A stretch of DNA of 57,710 nt from assembly GCA_021816775.1 (NCBI GenBank), contig JAKAXA010000019.1, forward strand, positions 1-57,710, read 5' to 3'. The stretch is from Pseudomonadota bacterium (lineage in GTDB: Bacteria > Pseudomonadota > Gammaproteobacteria > Steroidobacterales > Steroidobacteraceae). A program made the translations under genes and the position numbers. Positions 52,459-57,710 of the stretch are shown here, in pieces. The notes beneath the pieces are model-generated. The model did not search any database. It worked only from the letters and a program-made list of their open reading frames with translations, and was not told the DNA's origin. Numbering within the stretch: the stretch's first letter is position 1; each line of letters begins with the position of its first letter.

Positions 52459-53982
52459 TCAACCCGCCGCCGCGCCGGCGTCCGCCTTCAGGGTGTCGCT
52501 GTAGAAGGTGTTGAGGACAGAGTGCATGGCCTTCAGCGCGTTCGGGTTGAGATAAATCATGTGACCCGACTTGAAGTACGCGAACGTGATGTGCTTGCGC
52601 AATTTCGGGCTCAACATCGCGTGGTCTAGGTCGTATTCCGTCTTGTGAAACGGGGTGGCGAGGTCAAAATACCCGTTCTCGGATAACACCCGCAGGTATG
52701 GATTCTTACGCATGGCCGCCGCGAGGTCGCCGACCACGTAGGGCATTGGCAGGTGATCATGCTTCCAATCCCACTTCTTGAATGCCTGATTGCTCTCTTC
52801 CTTGTAGATGTGATTGGAGTGGTACTTCAGGACGTTGTGCAGATACCACTCAAAGGCTGCGGTGAAGGGCGCTCCGGTGAACTGGTTCGACGGGTCGAAT
52901 GAGTTCCGGGAGCTGACGGCATCTGCATCGGACGCCGCGAAACGCGCGTCGAAACGCCCGATGTGCTCTCGATCCGGCAGCAGCAGCTCCTTGCGGAAGT
53001 GGGGTGCGGAAACACGAAGCTTGGCGCGCTCGAGGTACTTGACCGGCAACCCGGTGAACTCGTGCATTCTCTGTGCCACTGAATCGAGCTCGCTGCTCGG
53101 CAGCCGGTCGCCCAGCTGCAGTGCCTGGGCGTAGGGACCATCGGCGAATTCGCGAGCCTGCTGCACGAAATCGACCAGATTGGCGGGCTTCTCCGGTAGC
53201 CTGTTGTAATACCAGGCAATGGCGGCGTACGAGGGCAGGGTGAACATGTACTTGTTGTCGGAACCCGGCATCCAGTCGAAGTAATTCAGGACCGACGACT
53301 GGAGAATGACCCCGTTGAGCGCAATGCCCTGATCCTGAAGATAGTCGGCCAACGCCGCGGAACGCGTGGTGCCGTAGCTTTCGCCGTACAGAAACTTGGG
53401 CGACTGCCACCGATTATACTTCTTCAGGTAGCGGTAGATGAATTGCCCGAAGGACTTCACGTCCTGATCCACACCCCAGAACATCTTGCCTTTGCCTTTG
53501 CCCACGACGCGGCTGTAGCCGGTGCCTACTGCGTCGATGAAGACCAGATCGGAATCGTTGAGCAGGCTGTCGTGACTGGGAGTGATCGAATAAGGCGCAG
53601 GCGGCGTTGCCGCGCCGTTCGTCATGTTGACCCGGTACGGCCCGAGTCCGCCCATCTGGATCCAGTCGGAGGAGGCGCCCGGGCCACCGTTGTAGAGGAA
53701 GGTGACAGGCCGAGCGGCGAGGTTGCGGATTCCGTTCTCGGTGTAGGCGACGTAGAACATCGTGGCGACCGGCTGATTGTTCTTGTTGCGCAGCAGAATC
53801 GTGCCGGCCGTGGCGGTATAGCGGATGGTCTGACCGCCGATGGTCACGCTGTGCTGGGTGCTCACGGCCCTCTCCTTGGGCACGGGCGTCGAAGCGCTGG
53901 CGGCGGGCTTGCGGGGTGCTGCAAACGCAGCCACGGACACCATCAGGAGGCACAGAGACGGCAGGGCGATCAGGCGGCGCAT
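52459..53982 (-). CDS. Secreted S10 family serine carboxypeptidase
   Basis: A 507-residue protein with signal peptide (LPSLCLLMVSVAAFAAP). S10 motifs: FLYNGGPGASSDWIQMGG at 95-112 and the nucleophile elbow YGESYGTTR around Ser202. Later segments include SENGYFDLATPFHKTEYDLD (catalytic Asp region) and FKSGHMIYLNPNAL (catalytic His). It removes C-terminal residues from peptides, probably in the periplasm. ATG 53982 has AGAGAG upstream and gives the signal peptide; longer frames are unsupported. It is divergent from the S9 peptidase gene, a likely functional neighbour in peptide use. Confidence 0.92.
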   Translation of the reverse strand: MRRLIALPSLCLLMVSVAAFAAPRKPAASASTPVPKERAVSTQHSVTIGGQTIRYTATAGTILLRNKNNQPVATMFYVAYTENGIRNLAARPVTFLYNGGPGASSDWIQMGGLGPYRVNMTNGAATPPAPYSITPSHDSLLNDSDLVFIDAVGTGYSRVVGKGKGKMFWGVDQDVKSFGQFIYRYLKKYNRWQSPKFLYGESYGTTRSAALADYLQDQGIALNGVILQSSVLNYFDWMPGSDNKYMFTLPSYAAIAWYYNRLPEKPANLVDFVQQAREFADGPYAQALQLGDRLPSSELDSVAQRMHEFTGLPVKYLERAKLRVSAPHFRKELLLPDREHIGRFDARFAASDADAVSSRNSFDPSNQFTGAPFTAAFEWYLHNVLKYHSNHIYKEESNQAFKKWDWKHDHLPMPYVVGDLAAAMRKNPYLRVLSENGYFDLATPFHKTEYDLDHAMLSPKLRKHITFAYFKSGHMIYLNPNALKAMHSVLNTFYSDTLKADAGAAAG

Positions 53983-54600
53983 GTGGCACTCTCTTCTCAT
54001 GGAGCGGATCAATAGCGGCGCATTAGAGCACAAAATGCGACGATGCGTTCGCTGGGCGCGTTGAAGACCGTTCGCAGAAACACTCGCTGTGCGAAGATAA
54101 TGTTGGATGAGTGTGTCGCCGTCGGCGGAAGACACCTCGCCGGGATTTTGGCGAATCGAGACGGAGTGCCGCGCCGATGGGGCTCGCGGCGGCAATCCGG
54201 GCGGCGCTGCCCATCGACGCGGCTGCCGTTGGCGATCACCCTGTGCCGGGGACAACATTGTCGCGGGAAGCTCGCTTGCGGGCGCCGCCGCTCGCCCGAG
54301 GCTTCAATTCAAGCTGCACGGAAAGCGCATGCGCCGACGCGCAGTCCGTATGTTCAACAGTGCGAGGTGTCCATTCGCCGCGGGTTCGAGCCGCAGGCTT
54401 GCGTGGCGCAAGAATCCTGAGCGGCGCAGATGAACAGGCGCTCGCCACTCGGATCCGGCTGGCCTCTCGAGTCCTCTGTTCCAACACGTGATATTGCAGT
54501 AGACTTTCTTGGCGTCGGACCGCGTTCTGGTGCGCTCGTCACCCGTCTCGGCCGAATTGGATCGCGACTCGCTCACCGCTACTACCAAGGTCTGCTGCCC
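53983..54600. other. Intergenic region between divergent peptidase genes
   Basis: About 620 bp separate the S10 and S9 starts. It presumably holds both promoters; I could not identify a convincing palindromic operator or a gene. Confidence 0.45.
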
Positions 54601-56919
54601 ATGAACTCCAATCGCATCGCTCTGACTGCATTGCTGGTCTTCGTGGGCGTATTGCCGGCGCTGGGTCGGGCGCGCCAGCTGACGGATGCAGATTACGCAC
54701 GGGCGGCGAAATTCCTGCTGGACAGCACTGACCCGCTGGTAGGTCATTTCGTCGACCCGCTGGTCGATCATGACGTGCAGCATGTGAAGTGGCTCGATGC
54801 CACGCACTTCTGGTTCCGTGACCATGGCGCGGCTGGCGATCGGATCCTGGAAATGGATGCGGCGACCGGCAAGGTGTCGCCGGCGTTCAATCAGGTCAAG
54901 TTGGCCGCGGCACTGGGCAAGGCGCGCGGCAAATCCATGAACCCCAGGCGCTGGCCGGCATTCGGCTTCGGATTTCACCGGGTGCGCGACGGAGATCTCG
55001 TGGTTCGGTTCGGGAAGAAGAAGTACCGCTGCAACCTGTCGGGGGCCGGTGTCTGCACGGTGTCGAAGAAGAAGTCGAAGCGCGGCGGCGAGTTCGGCTA
55101 TGGTTTCCACCCGCGCTCGCCGAACGGCAAATGGCGCGTGTTCCTGCGCAACTGGAACCTATGGATCCGCAATGTCGCTACGGGAAAGAACACTCAGCTC
55201 ACCACCGATGGCGTGCGGAAGTTCGGCTATGGAATGAAGAAGAATGGAATCGCATTCGTACGCTGGTCGCGGAGCTCAAAAGAGCTGGTGGCGTTTCGGG
55301 TCGATCAGCGCAAGGTCAAGGACATGTATACGGTCGTGACGCGAGTGGGGCATCCGACGCTGCAGACCTGGCCGTACCCTCTGCCGGGCGACAAGCATGT
55401 GTTCATGGTTCACCCGGCGGTCATCGATGTCGCGACGCGCAAGGTGAGGCCCCTCAAGATGGCGCCCGAGCAGCGGCTGGGGAGTTGGAGCGATATACGC
55501 TGGTCGCCGGACGGCAAGACGTTCGCGCTGGTTTCGACCTCGCGCAACCAGCAGGACGAGTGGTTCCGTGTGGCGGACACCGCGACCGGAGTCGTGCGCA
55601 CGGTCTTTGAGTATACGGCCAAGGACTTCTACCAGGGCTGGTACGGCCGGCCGGACTGGCAATACCTGCCGAACAAGGGTGTGGCGATCTGGCCGACCGA
55701 ACAGACCAACTGGATGAATCTGTATCTGTACAGCCTCAAGACGGGCAGGATGCTGCATCCGATCACCATGGGTAAAGGCGATGTGATTCAGGTTTCGTAC
55801 GTCAATCGCAAGACCGGTACTCTGTGGTACGTGGGGGTGGGACGCACACCGGGCATGAACCCCTATTACCGGCAGTTGTTCAAGGTCAACATCGATACGG
55901 GCAAGACGGCGCTGCTGACGCCGCGGAACGCTGACCACATCATCACGATGTCACCGGGCGGCAGGTATTTCGTGGACTCGTACTCGACACCTACTACGCC
56001 CCCAGTCACGGTGCTGCGTTCAGCTGCCAACGGACGGGTGATCGCGACCATCGCCAGGGCGAACATCGGTCGCCTGAAGGCCATGGGCTGGGTACCGCCG
56101 ATTCCATTCACGGTCAAGGCGCGCGACGGCAAGACCACGCTCTATGGGCTGATGTACAAGCCCACCAATTTCAATCCGCACAAGAAGTACCCGATCATCG
56201 ATTTCATTTATCCGGGCCCGCAGATCGGCTCCATCGCCACGTTCAGTTTCCGCTCTGAGCAGGGCAGCCATCAGGCACTGGCTGAGCTCGGCTTCATCGT
56301 GGTGGCGATTGACGGCATGGGTACGCCATATCGATCGGCTGCTTTCCAGCGCTATTGGTACGGCGACATGGGCGACGATACGATTCCCGACCAGATCGCC
56401 GGCATCAAGCAACTGGCCGCACGGTATCCGTGGATCAATATCAACCGCGTTGGCATCTGGGGTCACTCGGGCGGTGGTAATGCAACCGTATCCGCGATGC
56501 TTCACTATCCGGACTTCTTCAAGGTGGGCTGGGCCGAAAGCGGCAACTACGATAACCGCGATTACGAGTACAGCTGGGGAGAAAGGTGGGAAGGGCTGCT
56601 GGTGAAGCACAAGAACGGCACCACCAATTACGACAATCAGGCGAGTGAGCTGCTCGCGAAAAACCTGAAGGGGCACCTGATGCTGGTCGTGGGTTCAATC
56701 GACAACAATGTTCCGCCGAGCAATACCTATCTGATGGTCAACGCCCTGATGAACGCGAACAAGAACTTCAGCATGCTGGTGGTGCCGAATGAACGTCATC
56801 ACTACGGCAGCCACACACCGTACGTCACGCGCCGGTGTTGGGATTTCTTCGTGAAGTACCTGGCGGGCAACAAGCCGCCTCACGAGTTTAATGGAATGCC
56901 GAAAACGCTCGACAAGTGA
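54601..56919 (+). CDS. S9 family peptidase (dipeptidyl peptidase IV-like)
   Basis: A 772-residue secreted protein: signal peptide (IALTALLVFVGVLPALGRA), a long beta-propeller domain (for example WSPDGKTFALVSTSRNQQDE), and a C-terminal alpha/beta hydrolase. The catalytic triad is visible: Ser623 in IWGHSGGGNATVSAM, Asp701 in VVGSIDNNVPPSNTYLM and His733 or His734 in NERHHYGSHTPYV. DPP IV-type enzymes release N-terminal Xaa-Pro dipeptides. ATG 54601 is chosen because it starts the signal peptide; the longer frame to 54430 is not supported. Confidence 0.93.
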   Translation: MNSNRIALTALLVFVGVLPALGRARQLTDADYARAAKFLLDSTDPLVGHFVDPLVDHDVQHVKWLDATHFWFRDHGAAGDRILEMDAATGKVSPAFNQVKLAAALGKARGKSMNPRRWPAFGFGFHRVRDGDLVVRFGKKKYRCNLSGAGVCTVSKKKSKRGGEFGYGFHPRSPNGKWRVFLRNWNLWIRNVATGKNTQLTTDGVRKFGYGMKKNGIAFVRWSRSSKELVAFRVDQRKVKDMYTVVTRVGHPTLQTWPYPLPGDKHVFMVHPAVIDVATRKVRPLKMAPEQRLGSWSDIRWSPDGKTFALVSTSRNQQDEWFRVADTATGVVRTVFEYTAKDFYQGWYGRPDWQYLPNKGVAIWPTEQTNWMNLYLYSLKTGRMLHPITMGKGDVIQVSYVNRKTGTLWYVGVGRTPGMNPYYRQLFKVNIDTGKTALLTPRNADHIITMSPGGRYFVDSYSTPTTPPVTVLRSAANGRVIATIARANIGRLKAMGWVPPIPFTVKARDGKTTLYGLMYKPTNFNPHKKYPIIDFIYPGPQIGSIATFSFRSEQGSHQALAELGFIVVAIDGMGTPYRSAAFQRYWYGDMGDDTIPDQIAGIKQLAARYPWININRVGIWGHSGGGNATVSAMLHYPDFFKVGWAESGNYDNRDYEYSWGERWEGLLVKHKNGTTNYDNQASELLAKNLKGHLMLVVGSIDNNVPPSNTYLMVNALMNANKNFSMLVVPNERHHYGSHTPYVTRRCWDFFVKYLAGNKPPHEFNGMPKTLDK

Positions 56920-57710
56920 GGCGACTCGCCAATGCGCCGGCGGGTTCGGGCTGCCGGCGCTCGCCGCAGCGGCTGCCGAGCTCTGTCCCGTGACCTGGTT
57001 TGCCGAGACGCAGGTGCTCGTTCGCGCGTTTCCGTTCCACAACACCGTGGACTGCGGCAGGTTTTTGCTGCCGCTCACCGTCAAGATAAATGCCGGCGCT
57101 GATCGGCGGAGAAGCAGACGCGGTGTGGGCGGCCCCGTCCGCGGCGCACTCCTGTTCATGGCGCAACACGACCGGATTGCAGGGATCGAGACCGTCATGG
57201 ATCCGGCGCGTCTTGCGGACCTGAACGTGACGAGCGGCTAGCGGAGACGTTGCGGTCCCACGAAATGGTGCACTGAGGCGTGCGTGAAAGGCGACCGCGA
57301 TGTTGCCGGCGGCCCTGATCGCCCCCGGGGCGTGCCCGGGACATCGGCACGCCTGCGGCCTACGGTGAGCATTGCAGCACTGTAGAGCTCAAGGTGGAGG
57401 CTGCGGGCGATCCGCGGGTCTGCCTGCATCCGAGCGTCGTGCCGCTCGACCGCGGCGCTCGCCAGCCGAGGGTTCAGGCCGGCCGGTCGCGAGTGGCCGG
57501 CGAGGCTTCTGCCTGCTGCATCGGCGGTGTGATCTCTCGAGGCGCGCCGAGCACGCCGGCGGGCCTCTTCCGTTAAGATGGAGCGATGGTGCGCCGTGAC
57601 GTGACGACCGCGAGAGCTGCGATTTTCGCAGAGGCGATCGTTGCTTGCTGCGCTTCTTCAGTGGGAGCAAGTCCCACCCCGGTAGGCGTCGGTGCGCCGG
57701 GTAGCAGGCC
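56920..57710. other. Gene-free right end of the window
   Basis: No supported gene. Frames such as 56891-57241 and 57389-57670 have biased composition without recognisable domains. A gene may begin just beyond the edge. Confidence 0.4.

Overview
The window looks like a chromosomal segment of a GC-rich gammaproteobacterium (Xanthomonadales/Nevskiales-like by gene content; the genus cannot be fixed from sequence reading alone). The strongest clue is the conserved core order pncC, thpR, recA, recX, alaS, csrA, tRNA-Ser(GCU) at 3.8-9.8 kb, together with secreted S9/S10 peptidases, M20 and CAP proteins on the right.

Layout. (1) 1-3639: two tandem minus-strand secreted retropepsin-TPR proteins, the left one cut by the window edge. 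(2) 3807-9755: core genes ending in tRNA-Ser(GCU). (3) 9733-32679: a ~22.9 kb integrative mobilizable element inserted in the tRNA 3' end. Its 23-bp att repeat is found intact at both ends. It holds a P4-type integrase, an AlpA-like regulator, a DUF3987 putative replication protein followed by a mirror-symmetric iteron cluster (candidate replication origin), a PilV-like pilin, TrbL/VirB6, and an IncP-like relaxosome region (traK/L/M-like operon divergent from traJ/relaxase, with a long inverted repeat between as candidate oriT). Cargo follows: unknown genes, a membrane-anchored Mrr-type nuclease, a Lon-like AAA+ ATPase, an EexN-type entry-exclusion lipoprotein and a large secreted lipoprotein. 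No coupling protein, VirB4 or other T4SS core gene was found. (4) 32680-40887: relics of further islands at the same tRNA target: ParDE, a serine hydrolase/BlaI/M56 module, a second integrase next to a tRNA-Ser 3' fragment, an integrase N-terminal stub, VapBC, and a frameshifted third integrase related to the second, ending at an 18-bp perfect hairpin. (5) 40888-57710: chromosomal genes with long gene-poor gaps: M20 amidohydrolase, UPF0126 channel, a CDGSH iron-sulfur protein interrupted by one in-frame TGA, DoxX, a CAP-domain protein, cytochrome b561 plus cytochrome c', GntR plus DUF1648/DUF5808 protein, S10 carboxypeptidase and S9 dipeptidyl peptidase.

How it fits together. The island appears to excise and integrate by its tyrosine integrase, possibly replicate from the iteron cluster through the DUF3987 protein, and transfer from oriT with its own relaxosome through a helper's conjugation machine. 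It supplies only TrbL, a PilV-like protein and EexN, which suggests it may remodel the helper's pore, tip and exclusion specificity rather than encode a complete system. This last point is inference.
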